Positions 19,160 to 26,851 of a stretch of 64,000 nt of DNA are shown in pieces. The stretch is from Dokdonia sinensis (GTDB lineage Bacteria; Bacteroidota; Bacteroidia; Flavobacteriales; Flavobacteriaceae). The first letter of the stretch is position 1; each line of letters begins with the position of its first letter. A program made the translations under genes and the position numbers. Below the pieces are notes generated by a model. It worked only from the letters and a program-made list of their open reading frames with translations, was not told where the DNA came from and ran no database searches. The stretch spans positions 1-64,000 of the forward strand of contig NZ_REFV01000002.1 of the NCBI RefSeq assembly GCF_003688895.1, read 5' to 3'.

Positions 19160-19834
19160 TTAGAAATAGAATACAACTCCAGCAGCAATAACTGAAGGAT
19201 TCCCGCTAAACTCCTCTGCAGAGCTATCTACATCAAGTAAGTTTTGTTCATTGAGATTATTCAACATGTTTGTAAAACCATATTGATATTGCACTTTAAA
19301 GCGGAAACGCTCAAAACCACCTGTGAGTGCAACTATCGCAAACCCGTTTATTCTAGAGATTTCCTCCAGATCCGTTGCTTTTAAACTGGCGTAGCCTTTT
19401 ACAATATTATCTGCTTGACCATTTTGCTTAAGCTTCATCTTACTGTTTACGAGTAATGCCGGCCCAGCATCTATGGCTAAATACTGACCTATGATGTTAT
19501 AGCTAAGTAATATATTAAGTTGTGCTCCTATGATTTCATAGGGCATATCTTCAAACGTTCTAGTTCCTAGTGCTCTTCCTTGAACGTTTGTCTTCAGGCT
19601 TACGAGGTCAATCCCATAAACCATTCCAAAGTTATTATATAAACGTCCCCTCGTTGTAAGACCTGCCTGAAATCCTCCGTCGCCTTCAGATTCAAAACTT
19701 GTGGTATTTAAATCTAAGGTCGCATACTTTGCTTGTATTCCCACACGATTGTAATTCCCAGAACCCATATAAGATTGTCCTGAGACCACTGTGGTGAGTA
19801 AGAAAGTAAAGGTAACCGTTAAGAAAAATTTCAT
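19160..19834 (-). CDS. Outer-membrane beta-barrel protein
   Basis: 224 residues. Signal peptide MKFFLTVTFTFLLTTVVSG followed by QSYMGSGNYN. The rest alternates hydrophobic and polar residues as in 8-10 stranded barrels and ends in aromatic residues (VIAAGVVFYF), the typical C-terminal signal for the BAM machinery. Resembles the general PorT/OmpW-like outer-membrane beta-barrel families of Bacteroidota. No enzymatic residues seen. Monocistronic, convergent with gltX. Confidence 0.75.
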   Translation of the reverse strand: MKFFLTVTFTFLLTTVVSGQSYMGSGNYNRVGIQAKYATLDLNTTSFESEGDGGFQAGLTTRGRLYNNFGMVYGIDLVSLKTNVQGRALGTRTFEDMPYEIIGAQLNILLSYNIIGQYLAIDAGPALLVNSKMKLKQNGQADNIVKGYASLKATDLEEISRINGFAIVALTGGFERFRFKVQYQYGFTNMLNNLNEQNLLDVDSSAEEFSGNPSVIAAGVVFYF

Positions 19835-20012
19835 TGTGTTGTTTTAGATTTGGGAATCTTGTCCTTAGGCGCTTCGAATATATACTAACATTTGTTCCCT
19901 AAAAGATTTTTTAGCCCAACTGTTACTTTTTATCGATAAGAGATACTTATAAACTGTATATTGATGCTCAAGAGGCTTTAAAAAGTCATATTCTAACCTT
20001 AAAAACTTATTT

Positions 20013-20969
20013 ATGTCACAAGTTATTATACCTGTAGTTATATTTCTGGGGATTATCATCCTGCTCTCGGGAATATTTATGGTTAAACAGCAAACCGCCG
20101 CTATTGTGGAACGTTTCGGAAAATTTATAGGTGTCCGTAATTCAGGACTCCAATTTAAAATTCCTGTTTTTGATAAAATTGCTGGGCGAATCAATCTTAA
20201 AATCCAGCAACTGGATGTTGTTGTGGAAACTAAGACCAAGGATGATGTATTCGTCCGATTAAAAATTTCTGTTCAATTTCAAGTAGTGAAGGACAAAGTT
20301 TACGATGCTTTTTATAAGCTAGAAAATCCGCACGATCAAATTACTTCTTATGTATTTGATGTAGTGCGAGCAGAGGTTCCTAAAATGAAACTGGATGATG
20401 TTTTTGAGCGTAAAGATGATATTGCCATCGCTGTGAAGAGAGAACTTAACGAGGCAATGTCTAGCTATGGTTTTGACATCATTAAAACGCTGGTTACAGA
20501 TATTGATCCAGATATGCAGGTAAAGGCAGCTATGAACAGAATTAACGCTGCAGAGCGTGAGAAAGTGGCTGCAGAGTTTGAAGCCGAAGCAGACCGTATC
20601 AAGATTGTAGCTAAAGCTCGTGCAGAAGCAGAGTCTAAACGTCTCCAGGGACAAGGTATTGCAGACCAGCGTCGCGAGATTGCGCGTGGACTAGAGGAGT
20701 CTGTAGATGTATTAAATAACGTTGGGATCAACTCTCAAGAAGCATCTGCGCTTATTGTAGTGACTCAACATTATGATACGCTTCAATCCATTGGGGAAGA
20801 AACTAATTCTAACCTTATCCTATTGCCTAATTCACCTCAAGCAGGAAGTAATATGCTTAACGAGATGATTGCTTCTTTTGTGGCATCTAACCAAATAGGA
20901 GAAGAGATGAGAAAGGCAAATGAGAAAAAGGGCATTACAAATAAGAGAAAAGATGGGTCTGAAGAATAA
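20013..20969 (+). CDS. SPFH/band 7 membrane protein (stomatin/prohibitin family)
   Basis: 318 residues. One N-terminal membrane helix (VIIPVVIFLGIIILLSGIFMV, residues 4-24), then an SPFH domain: QQTAAIVERFGKF near 27-39, GLQFKIPVFDKI near 46-57, the DVFVRLKISVQF strand near 82-93. After it comes the alanine/glutamate coiled coil (AAEREKVAAEFEAEADRIKIVAKARAEAE, about 175-205). These proteins oligomerise into flotillin/HflK-like membrane assemblies and often regulate membrane proteases or lipid domains. No NfeD or protease partner is adjacent. Transcribed alone, with a strong terminator behind. Confidence 0.88.
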   Translation: MSQVIIPVVIFLGIIILLSGIFMVKQQTAAIVERFGKFIGVRNSGLQFKIPVFDKIAGRINLKIQQLDVVVETKTKDDVFVRLKISVQFQVVKDKVYDAFYKLENPHDQITSYVFDVVRAEVPKMKLDDVFERKDDIAIAVKRELNEAMSSYGFDIIKTLVTDIDPDMQVKAAMNRINAAEREKVAAEFEAEADRIKIVAKARAEAESKRLQGQGIADQRREIARGLEESVDVLNNVGINSQEASALIVVTQHYDTLQSIGEETNSNLILLPNSPQAGSNMLNEMIASFVASNQIGEEMRKANEKKGITNKRKDGSEE

Positions 20970-20988
20970 ATCCTAACTTTTCTACAAG

Positions 20989-21023
20989 AAAAAACCTCGA
21001 AGCTCAACTGCTTCGAGGTTTTT
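20989..21023. terminator. Bidirectional terminator
   Basis: Stem AAAAACCTCGAAG / CTTCGAGGTTTTT between the convergent SPFH gene (+) and the small-protein cluster (-). Confidence 0.88.
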
Positions 21024-21043
21024 AATTTTCATAGCAATATGAA

Positions 21044-21304
21044 TTATCCTTTATGTTGCTCGCCGGTATCTACGTCCTTAACACGCTTGTAACCAAAAAT
21101 AGCACTAACAAGTTTTGCTACAACCGCTTTTTGCAAGATTGACCCAATCATACTAGCAATAGTACTCACGGGCGAAAAGCCCATACTTAGTCCGCTCTTT
21201 GCGCCATTAATATTCAATCGTAACTCTTCCTCCCCTATTTGCTTTTTAAGTTTGAGGATTTTTAAATCTTGGTCTATTTGGTCAAAATTAGTGTACACTC
21301 TCAT
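21044..21304 (-). CDS. Small conserved protein, DUF6327-like
   Basis: 86 residues. N-terminal charged helix (DQIDQDLKILKLKKQIGEEELRLNING), then a glycine/serine-rich hydrophobic stretch (MGFSPVSTIASMIGSILQKAVVAKLVSAIFG). It resembles small Bacteroidota proteins that follow YtxH and holin-like genes, which I associate with DUF6327 from memory. Last gene of the three-gene cluster; its start overlaps the preceding gene by 17 bases. Function unknown. Confidence 0.6.
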   Translation of the reverse strand: MRVYTNFDQIDQDLKILKLKKQIGEEELRLNINGAKSGLSMGFSPVSTIASMIGSILQKAVVAKLVSAIFGYKRVKDVDTGEQHKG

Positions 21305-21707
21305 GAATCGTAGATTTTGGTTGCGTTACTGCTGTTGTAACAGTCGTTTCGGACATCTTTTCATTAAAGGCCATTTTACTATATTTCATAAGGAGCATCT
21401 TCTCTATTGGCTTTTTCGCGAAAGCGAAAATCAAAAGAAAAACCACGACGTAAAAAGCACCAACTATAAAATATCCTGCACTAGCATTCTCCATAGACTC
21501 GCCTATAATAATGGCTACACCTACGGAAATGAATAAAAGGGCTATTAGGGCAAACGTAGCGCGTATCGCCACATTTGCAAATCCTATGAGCCCTTTCATT
21601 GAATTTCTAAATATACTCAACTTGTAATATTCTGCAGAAGTTTTTATGTACTGCTCAGTATTACTTGTGAGTTCTTTAATGTTGTCCGTTAGTTTTTCAA
21701 AAGCCAT
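21288..21707 (-). CDS. Holin-like (phage holin superfamily III / DUF1469-type) membrane protein
   Basis: 139 residues. Amphipathic N-terminal helix (residues 1-40), then two membrane helices (IRATFALIALLFISVGVAIII about 48-68 and AGYFIVGAFYVVVFLLIFAFA about 77-97), a positively charged loop and a polar tail. The pattern fits the Phage_holin_3_6 family, which in this setting is a chromosomal envelope-stress cluster, not a phage lysis gene: no phage gene is nearby. A partial palindrome (21414-21426) encodes the end of helix 2 (FAFAKKP). Middle gene of the cluster. Confidence 0.65.
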   Translation of the reverse strand: MAFEKLTDNIKELTSNTEQYIKTSAEYYKLSIFRNSMKGLIGFANVAIRATFALIALLFISVGVAIIIGESMENASAGYFIVGAFYVVVFLLIFAFAKKPIEKMLLMKYSKMAFNEKMSETTVTTAVTQPKSTIHESVH

Positions 21708-21729
21708 AAATGGTTGGTTTGGTTTAGGC

Positions 21730-22104
21730 TTAAGATAATGTTTTTTCTGCCCTTGCTTTGATTTCGTTTACCGTCGCGTCTTTTTGGAGTTTAGCATTTT
21801 GCTTACGTAAATCTGCAAGCTTACTTTCAAGACTTCCTATAATATCATCTGCCTTGTAACTTGCTGTTGAGATTGTATCATTTAAACGCTCTTCAAAAGT
21901 TAGCTTAGCTTTCTGAGCATTATCTGCTAGCGACGCTCTTGTTTCCTTAAGTTGCTTTGCCAGTTTATCTTGTTGCTTCTTTGCTTTTTTAGATAAATCT
22001 TTTCTTGTTTTAGTTCCTTTGTCAGGAGCATAAAGAATTCCGGCTACTGCGCCTATTGCTCCCCCTAAGACTAGTGCTAATAATGTATTGCTTGACTTGC
22101 TCAT
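21730..22104 (-). CDS. YtxH domain-containing protein
   Basis: 124 residues. One N-terminal membrane segment with small residues (LLALVLGGAIGAVAGILYAPDKGTKTR, residues 8-34), the hallmark of YtxH proteins, followed by a lysine-rich coiled coil (RKDLSKKAKKQQDKLAKQL ...). YtxH proteins are general-stress envelope proteins of unknown activity. First gene of the cluster with the holin-like and DUF6327-like genes, 22 bases ahead of the second. Confidence 0.8.
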   Translation of the reverse strand: MSKSSNTLLALVLGGAIGAVAGILYAPDKGTKTRKDLSKKAKKQQDKLAKQLKETRASLADNAQKAKLTFEERLNDTISTASYKADDIIGSLESKLADLRKQNAKLQKDATVNEIKARAEKTLS

Positions 22105-22220
22105 AATAGTTGTTTTGTTTTATTGATTTGTGATGCTGTAAAAATAGCCCAACATCACACTGATTGCAGTTAATAACCGGTTAATATCCTTAAGTCGAAC
22201 TGCCAAAGTTTGTTAACAAA

Positions 22221-22248
22221 AACCCCGCTTCCATTGAGAAGCGGGGTA
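22221..22248 (-). terminator. Terminator of glnS
   Basis: Stem ACCCCGCTTC / GAAGCGGGGT, followed on the minus strand by a T run, about 40 bases beyond the glnS stop. Confidence 0.8.
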
Positions 22249-22285
22249 TTGTGCTAAAATATGTTAAAATGAAAGCGTTCGTTTC

Positions 22286-24316
22286 TTAAAATTTACGTGC
22301 CGCTTCCTGCAATAATTCATTACTATCTTCTCTAGCTTTTTGAACAAATTCTTCAGCGCCTTCTATAGATGAGATTTCTTTTGAGTTCGCTTTCGCGAAA
22401 GCGTACAAACTCTCCATCCCCGCCAGTCGAGTCCCGATTTTCTTTGCCGAAGTATTAAAGAATCCTTTCACCTCTTCTTCAGTCAACTTTACCGCATGAT
22501 TATGAATGTCTGAAAGGGTGTTGATGCGCTTCTCATCAGGAAGATTTGCAAGTTTTTTCCCTAGTTTATTTATCACGCTCAACGGCGAGGCTTGTTGCTG
22601 TTGTTGCGGTTTTTGTTGTGGTTTATTCTGCTGTGGCTTCGGTTTAATCTTTGCCCAAGAATCACGCAGCCCAACCGTGCGATTAAAAACCAATTTAGTT
22701 GGAGTACTGTCCTTATCCACATTAAAATACCCCTTGCGCTGAAACTGAAATACATCTCCCACACCTGCAGTTTTTAAGGATGGTTCAAGATATCCTGTTA
22801 TTTTCTGGAGCGAATTAGGATTCACAAACTCCATAAAATCTTTGTCCTTGTGCCCGTCTGGATTCTCATCGCTAAACAAGCGGTCGTACAATCGCACCTC
22901 AGCCGGAATGGCGTGCGGGATAGATACCCAGTGCAACGTTCCCTTCACATTGCTCTTAGAAGCCTCCGTCCCACTACCCGACTTGCTGTCTGGGTCATAA
23001 GTACAATGGATTTCTGTAATGTTTCCGTTTTCATCTTTTATGGCTTCGCCACCCTCAATGATATAAGCGTTCTTTAAGCGTACTTCCTTTCCTGTCGTGA
23101 GTCGGAAGTATTTGCTTCCTGCGTTTTCTTTAAAGTCCTCGCGCTCTATGTATAATTCTCGTGAGAATGGTACTTGGCGTTCGCCTGCACTTTCATCTTC
23201 GGGATTATTTTCGGCATCGAGCCACTCTTCTTTTCCTTCAGGATAATTTGTAATGACCAGTTTGACCGGATCCAACACAGCCATTACACGCGGTGCAATC
23301 TTGTTTAAATCTTCCCGTATGTGAAATTCTAAAAGCGCAACATCAATCACATTCTCACGTTTTGCCACACCCACCGCATCTATAAAATTACGGATGGAAG
23401 CAGGCGTATATCCTCTCCTGCGCAGTCCAGAAATCGTAGGCATACGCGGGTCATCCCAACCAGAAACCACACCTTTCTCTACGAGCGTAAGCAACTTGCG
23501 CTTGCTCATTATGGTGTAATTCAAGTTTAAACGGGCAAATTCTCGTTGCTTAGGGCGCAAATCTTCACCTGAGTACACTTGGTCCAAAAACCAGTCGTAA
23601 AGCTCCCTGTGGGGCTTAAATTCGAGCGAACATAAACTATGCGATATCTGCTCTATGTAATCACTCTCACCGTGGGTCCAGTCATACATCGGGTAGATGC
23701 ACCAGTTATCCCCCGTACGGTGGTGCGACTTGTGAAGCACACGGTACATAAGCGGGTCGCGCATTAACATATTTACGTGTTGCATATCAATTTTGGCACG
23801 TAATACGTGTTCGCCAGCTTCAAATTCGCCAGCCTTCATACGCTCAAATAAATCCAGATTCTCTTCCACACTGCGGTCACGGTATGGTCCTGCAACGCCA
23901 GGCTCTGTAGGCGTTCCCTTTTGCTCCGCCATCGCCTCGCTAGATTGAGAATCTACGTAGGCTTTTCCATTTTTGATAAGCTGTATTGTCCAGTCATACA
24001 ATTGCTGGAAATAATCGCTTGAAAAACACACCTTATCCCACTCGTATCCTAACCAAGAAACATCTTCCTTGATAGCATCTACGTATTCCTGTTCCTCTTT
24101 GGCGGGGTTTGTATCGTCAAAACGCAGGTTCACCGGCGCCCCATACTTCTCCCCTAGCCCAAAACTGATGCATATCGCCTTACAATGCCCGATGTGCAAA
24201 TACCCGTTAGGCTCTGGCGGAAACCGAAAACGCAAGTCCTCCCGCGAGTAGTCCTGTGCTAAATCCTGCTCTACAATCTGCTCAAGAAAATTGAGCGGTT
24301 TATGTTCTTCTGTCAT
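22286..24316 (-). CDS. glnS: Glutamine--tRNA ligase with Q-rich linker and C-terminal extension
   Basis: Charges tRNA-Gln directly. 676 residues from ATG 24316 (MTEEHKPLNFLEQIVEQDL); the frame extends 28 codons further without homology. HIGH motif RFPPEPNGYLHIGHCKA near 33-49, KMSKS motif TIMSKRKLLTLV near 270. The body ends at FNRTVGLRDSWAKIKP near residue 558, which matches the end of the E. coli enzyme (about 553). Beyond it are a glutamine-rich linker (PQQNKPQQKPQQQQQ) and about 95 residues of helical tail (SVINKLGKKLANLPDEKRI ... LLQEAARKF). Other lineages append a YqeY-like tRNA-binding domain here; whether this tail is one I cannot tell. A palindrome copy (22390-22405) encodes YAFAKANSK in the tail. 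Confidence 0.95.
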   Translation of the reverse strand: MTEEHKPLNFLEQIVEQDLAQDYSREDLRFRFPPEPNGYLHIGHCKAICISFGLGEKYGAPVNLRFDDTNPAKEEQEYVDAIKEDVSWLGYEWDKVCFSSDYFQQLYDWTIQLIKNGKAYVDSQSSEAMAEQKGTPTEPGVAGPYRDRSVEENLDLFERMKAGEFEAGEHVLRAKIDMQHVNMLMRDPLMYRVLHKSHHRTGDNWCIYPMYDWTHGESDYIEQISHSLCSLEFKPHRELYDWFLDQVYSGEDLRPKQREFARLNLNYTIMSKRKLLTLVEKGVVSGWDDPRMPTISGLRRRGYTPASIRNFIDAVGVAKRENVIDVALLEFHIREDLNKIAPRVMAVLDPVKLVITNYPEGKEEWLDAENNPEDESAGERQVPFSRELYIEREDFKENAGSKYFRLTTGKEVRLKNAYIIEGGEAIKDENGNITEIHCTYDPDSKSGSGTEASKSNVKGTLHWVSIPHAIPAEVRLYDRLFSDENPDGHKDKDFMEFVNPNSLQKITGYLEPSLKTAGVGDVFQFQRKGYFNVDKDSTPTKLVFNRTVGLRDSWAKIKPKPQQNKPQQKPQQQQQASPLSVINKLGKKLANLPDEKRINTLSDIHNHAVKLTEEEVKGFFNTSAKKIGTRLAGMESLYAFAKANSKEISSIEGAEEFVQKAREDSNELLQEAARKF

Positions 24317-24389
24317 TGTATCTGGTTGAGGTGTAAAATTACACAATTTGAGTTTTGGATGTGTGGGGTATTTGCCTGTTGTTTTATTA

Positions 24390-24620
24390 CGCTTTCGCAA
24401 AAGTGGATTGCGCGGGAGGACATAAGACTAGGACTTCGTCCTGACGTGGGGCGTAGGACTAATGCCCAAACCTTTTTTAGCCGTACGTCTTACGTCAATC
24501 GAGCGAAGCGAGATACGTCCTATGTCGAAAAGAGCCGGAATTGATTTAACTTTGCGCATTAATCAATAATATATCCGCCCCTGCCGGCAGGCAGGCAGGT
24601 TCGCGGGAATGACAAAAAAA
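24390..24620. repeat. Intergenic repeat cluster (GACATAAGAC element and others)
   Basis: Between glnS and folB. It contains a degenerate palindrome (24390-24405, CGCTTTCGCAAAAGTG), then 24419-24526, which begins GACATAAGACTAGG and ends TACGTCCTATGTC, an imperfect inverted repeat with internal small hairpins (GGACTTCGTCC; TCGAGCGAAGCGA). A second element of the same build lies at 45109-45176. At 24580-24612 is a CCTGCCGGCAGGCAGG / TTCGCGGGAATGAC motif that resembles common dispersed bacterial repeats. Confidence 0.55.
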
Positions 24621-24628
24621 GGCTTTTG

Positions 24629-24988
24629 ATGGGAAAAATACGAGTTACAAATATTAGAGTGTACGCCTACCACGGTTGCCTTACGGAAGAAACCAAAATA
24701 GGCTCGGACTACCGTGTAGATGTGGAGATTGAGGCAGATTTAACTAAAAGTGCCACCACAGACCAGCTGGGCGATACGGTGGACTATGTATTGCTCAACC
24801 GCATTGTCAAAGAAGAAATGGCAAAACCCTCACATTTACTAGAAACTGTTTGTGAGCGCATTCTTGTGCGCTTTCTAGAGGAAGATGCGCTGATAAACCT
24901 AGCTACTGTCGCGGTTTCTAAGCTCAATCCGCCCATAGGTGGAGATGTGGAGATGGTGACGGTGGAGCGGTCTAAGGGTAGACTTTAG
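24629..24988 (+). CDS. folB: Dihydroneopterin aldolase
   Basis: 119 residues, the usual family size; cleaves 7,8-dihydroneopterin to 6-hydroxymethyl-dihydropterin and glycolaldehyde in folate synthesis. Motifs: VYAYHGCLTEETKIGSDYRVDVEIE (residues 10-34, with the conserved glutamate after HG), GDTVDYVLL near 47-55, and VAVSKLNPPIGG near 96-107 containing the catalytic lysine. A TTG three bases upstream also opens the frame; the ATG at 24629 fits the family N-terminus. Single gene directly before tRNA-Cys. Confidence 0.93.
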   Translation: MGKIRVTNIRVYAYHGCLTEETKIGSDYRVDVEIEADLTKSATTDQLGDTVDYVLLNRIVKEEMAKPSHLLETVCERILVRFLEEDALINLATVAVSKLNPPIGGDVEMVTVERSKGRL

Positions 24989-25073
24989 ACGGTAGTTTTT
25001 CAATTTGAGACCTATTCAAAGAGGTGAAGTAAGAAATTTTCTAAAATCTCACACCTAATATCTAATATCTATA

Positions 25074-25081
25074 TATCTTTG
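25074..25081 (+). promoter_or_regulatory. Promoter -7 box of tRNA-Cys
   Basis: TATCTTTG, full TAnnTTTG match, 12 bases ahead of the mature tRNA 5' end. Confidence 0.6.
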
Positions 25082-25093
25082 CACCCACAAACT

Positions 25094-25164
25094 GGTATCG
25101 TGGCCGAGTGGCTAGGCAGTGGTCTGCAACACCATCTACAGCGGTTCGAATCCGCTCGATACCT
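25094..25164 (+). tRNA. tRNA-Cys (anticodon GCA)
   Basis: Complete cloverleaf: acceptor GGTATCG / CGATACC, D arm, anticodon stem GTGGT / ACCAT with loop CTGCAAC (anticodon GCA at 25126-25128), short variable loop, T arm AGCGG TTCGAAT CCGCT, discriminator U73 as expected for Cys. CCA is not encoded. Its 3' part is repeated twice downstream (25820-25906 and 26787-26851), so it serves as the apparent attachment site of a toxin-antitoxin array. Confidence 0.97.
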
Positions 25165-25171
25165 CAGAGAA

Positions 25172-25197
25172 AAGGCTCCTTATTGGGAGCCTTTTTT
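25172..25197 (+). terminator. Terminator of tRNA-Cys
   Basis: Stem AAGGCTCC / GGGAGCCTT followed by T6. The same terminator is duplicated at the end of the second tRNA fragment. Confidence 0.88.
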
Positions 25198-25210
25198 GTT
25201 TTGTTTTAAA

Positions 25211-25525
25211 CTATTTTTTGCTTTTTAAAAGATCCAACAACTTCTTAGGATCCTGACGATTATCCCAAAATGCAGTAATGATAATTTCACTATCATTCCA
25301 TTTATAAAACATGCTAAAGTGACCCAATGAAGCTACCCGTGTATGCTTAAAATCTGCAACTTTGTAGATGAGCGGGGTTTCGGAAATTTGTTTTGTGCGC
25401 TCAGCAACAATTTTTATTAGCTTTTTAGAATAGGAGTTCGATTTATTTCGCTTCGTCCAATAGTCGAGGATGTTGAGATATTGAGTATCGGCAGTCTTTG
25501 TCCACTTTACAACTCGTCGAGCCAT
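25211..25525 (-). CDS. RelE/ParE-family toxin
   Basis: 104 residues with the ParE/RelE fold pattern: basic N-terminus RRVVKWTKTADTQYLNILDYW, a helical hairpin with VAERTKQISETPLIYK near 45-60, and the strands TRVASLGHFSMFYKWNDSEIIITAFWDNRQDPKKL near 63-97, ending in the family signature FWDxRQDP. RelE-type toxins cleave ribosome-bound mRNA, ParE-type toxins poison DNA gyrase; FWDNRQDP favours the ParE branch. Its start overlaps the antitoxin gene by 19 bases, so it is second in a coupled operon. The operon lies between two copies of the tRNA-Cys 3' end. Confidence 0.85.
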   Translation of the reverse strand: MARRVVKWTKTADTQYLNILDYWTKRNKSNSYSKKLIKIVAERTKQISETPLIYKVADFKHTRVASLGHFSMFYKWNDSEIIITAFWDNRQDPKKLLDLLKSKK

Positions 25526-25749
25526 TTTAGATTTCTTTTATCCATTTCATCTTGAGAAATCAATCTTCCGTTCTCAATATCCGCTTCACTCATTTCAAGC
25601 ATTTGCCTCTGCTCAGGAGTAATAGTTACAATATCATCATTTGTAGCGCTTGACGCTACAAGATTATCGAGTGCCATAAGAAAATCTTTGTTTCTTATGG
25701 TCAGAATTTTATCAATAAGACTGCTTCTTATTTTCTCTACAGTTGCCAT
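25507..25749 (-). CDS. Antitoxin of the ParE-type module
   Basis: 80 residues, first gene of the pair. It is a short acidic helical protein (SLIDKILTIRNKDFLMALDNLV, then TPEQRQMLEMSEADIENGRLISQDEMDKRNLKWLDEL) typical of antitoxins that wrap ParE/RelE toxins. No clear DNA-binding domain in the N-terminal part, so autoregulation is uncertain. Position, size and 19-base overlap with the toxin are the main evidence. Confidence 0.8.
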   Translation of the reverse strand: MATVEKIRSSLIDKILTIRNKDFLMALDNLVASSATNDDIVTITPEQRQMLEMSEADIENGRLISQDEMDKRNLKWLDEL

Positions 25750-25819
25750 TTTCTAATGTAATTAGATATACAATTTCGGAAATATAATTGAACGGGCATA
25801 GAATATTAATCTTAAAATA

Positions 25820-25906
25820 GCTAGGCAGTAGTCTGCAACACCATCTACAGCGGTTCGAATCCGCTCGATACCTCAGAGAGAAGGCTCCTTATTGGGAGCC
25901 TTTTTT
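25820..25906 (+). repeat. Duplicated tRNA-Cys 3' fragment with its terminator (att-like copy 2)
   Basis: 87 bases matching 25111-25197 with two differences (one G to A in the anticodon stem). It begins in the D-loop (GCTAGGCAGT), runs through the T arm and acceptor 3' strand, and includes the GGCTCC terminator hairpin. The 5' 17 bases of the tRNA are missing, so it cannot fold into a tRNA. The upstream flank (ATTAATCTTAAAATA) resembles the flank of the third copy. Confidence 0.92.
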
Positions 25907-25964
25907 AATTTATAAAAACTACAGCGGTTACCCCAAAATCTCGGGACGCTTAATATCTAAAAAA

Positions 25965-25990
25965 AAAGAGAGCTCAAGTTGGCTCTCTTT
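25965..25990 (-). terminator. Terminator of the higBA operon
   Basis: Stem AAAGAGAGC / GCTCTCTTT with A and T runs, about 50 bases beyond the antitoxin stop. Confidence 0.75.
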
Positions 25991-26040
25991 ATATTTTTTA
26001 TTCTGTGCACGCTTTATATTATTTGACTTGGTAATTTTTA

Positions 26041-26412
26041 TTACTTCTGCGCGAGTTTATAATTATTGACTAAAACCGAAGCCGAAATCTGAAGTATTTG
26101 TTCTAACTCTCGTATCATATCAACGGTCAATCTTTTTTTTCGATTAAGGATTTCCGATACTCTACTTTTCCCTCCTATTATTCCGACCAAATCTTTTTGG
26201 CGCATATTTAATTCTTCCATTCGAATTTTTATAGCTTCAATTGGATCTGGTGCTTCAATGGGATAATGTTCATTTTCATAATTTTCAATGAGCAATGATA
26301 GTATTTCAGCTTCATCGCCGTCTTTAGTATCGACTGGGGCATCAAAAATTACTTCTAAACGCTCAAGTGCGCTTCGATAATCTTTTTCGGATTTAATAGG
26401 TTTTAATTCCAT
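26041..26412 (-). CDS. higA: HigA-type antitoxin, HTH protein
   Basis: 123 residues. The N-terminal half is acidic and helical (SALERLEVIFDAPVDTKDGDEAEILSLLIENYE). The C-terminal half is an XRE-type helix-turn-helix (KIRMEELNMRQKDLVGIIGGKSRVSEILNRKKRLTVDMIREL, residues about 66-107). This long HigA form (COG5499) pairs with HigB-2-type toxins and represses its own operon. It is the second gene; the toxin comes first, the usual higBA order, with 8 bases between. Confidence 0.88.
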   Translation of the reverse strand: MELKPIKSEKDYRSALERLEVIFDAPVDTKDGDEAEILSLLIENYENEHYPIEAPDPIEAIKIRMEELNMRQKDLVGIIGGKSRVSEILNRKKRLTVDMIRELEQILQISASVLVNNYKLAQK

Positions 26413-26420
26413 AATAGTTT

Positions 26421-26717
26421 TTAAATCGTATCAGCATCAATTTTGTCATATTCGGCGTGCGTACCTATAAAACGTATAAATGCCCATTGTTTCTCATAAT
26501 TGAATTTCACAATAAGTCGGTATGAGTTTCCTTTTATATTAAAAACTACGCGACCATTTTTTAAAATACTCGCGTTAATATATGTTTGTTTTACATCATT
26601 GGGTGAAAACCATTTAGCACTTTTTGCCGTGTCATACCAAGTCTTTAAATACTGCTCAGCATCGCCGTGTTTTACCCAATAATCTCGAAGCGTACTTTTG
26701 GCAATTATTCTTTTCAT
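26421..26717 (-). CDS. higB: HigB-type mRNA interferase toxin
   Basis: 98 residues, HigB-2/RelE superfamily: RDYWVKHGDAEQYLKTWYDTAKSAKW near 11-36, then NGRVVFNIKGNSYRLIVKFNYEKQWAFIRFIGTHAEYDKIDADTI, the conserved C-terminal strand set and HAEYD motif. Such toxins cut mRNA on the ribosome. First gene of higBA. Its upstream region (26729-26764) has inverted GAAC/GTTC half-sites that could bind HigA. The module sits between the second and third tRNA-Cys fragments. Confidence 0.9.
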   Translation of the reverse strand: MKRIIAKSTLRDYWVKHGDAEQYLKTWYDTAKSAKWFSPNDVKQTYINASILKNGRVVFNIKGNSYRLIVKFNYEKQWAFIRFIGTHAEYDKIDADTI

Positions 26718-26728
26718 TCACCCAATTA

Positions 26729-26764
26729 TAGAACAAATATACAACAAGTTCTCAAATAGTGAAC
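26729..26764 (-). promoter_or_regulatory. Candidate HigA operator
   Basis: Half-sites AGAAC (26730-26734), AGTTCT (26747-26752) and TGAAC (26760-26764) form overlapping inverted repeats 12-42 bases upstream of the higB start, where an autoregulating HigA would bind. Inferred from position and symmetry only. Confidence 0.4.
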
Positions 26765-26786
26765 ATAACTATTATTCTAAATTATA

Positions 26787-26851
26787 GCTAGGCAGTGGTC
26801 TGCAACACCATCTACAGCGGTTCGAATCCGCTCGATACCTCAGAGAAAAGG
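26787..26851 (+). repeat. Duplicated tRNA-Cys 3' fragment (att-like copy 3)
   Basis: 65 bases identical to 25111-25175, again starting in the D-loop and reaching past the acceptor stem to AGAGAAAAGG. Beyond that the sequence differs: the terminator hairpin is a new one (GGAAC / GTTCC). Copy 3 may therefore carry the original chromosomal end displaced by insertions, or come from a different cassette. Confidence 0.92.

Noticed and set aside
21288-22104. Prophage remnant (holin-like gene)
   Set aside because: No integrase, capsid, tail or lysin genes nearby; the YtxH/holin-like/DUF6327-like set is a chromosomal envelope cluster.
25820-26851. Two extra tRNA-Cys genes
   Set aside because: Both copies lack the first 17 bases of the tRNA, so acceptor and D stems cannot form; they are fragments, not tRNA genes.
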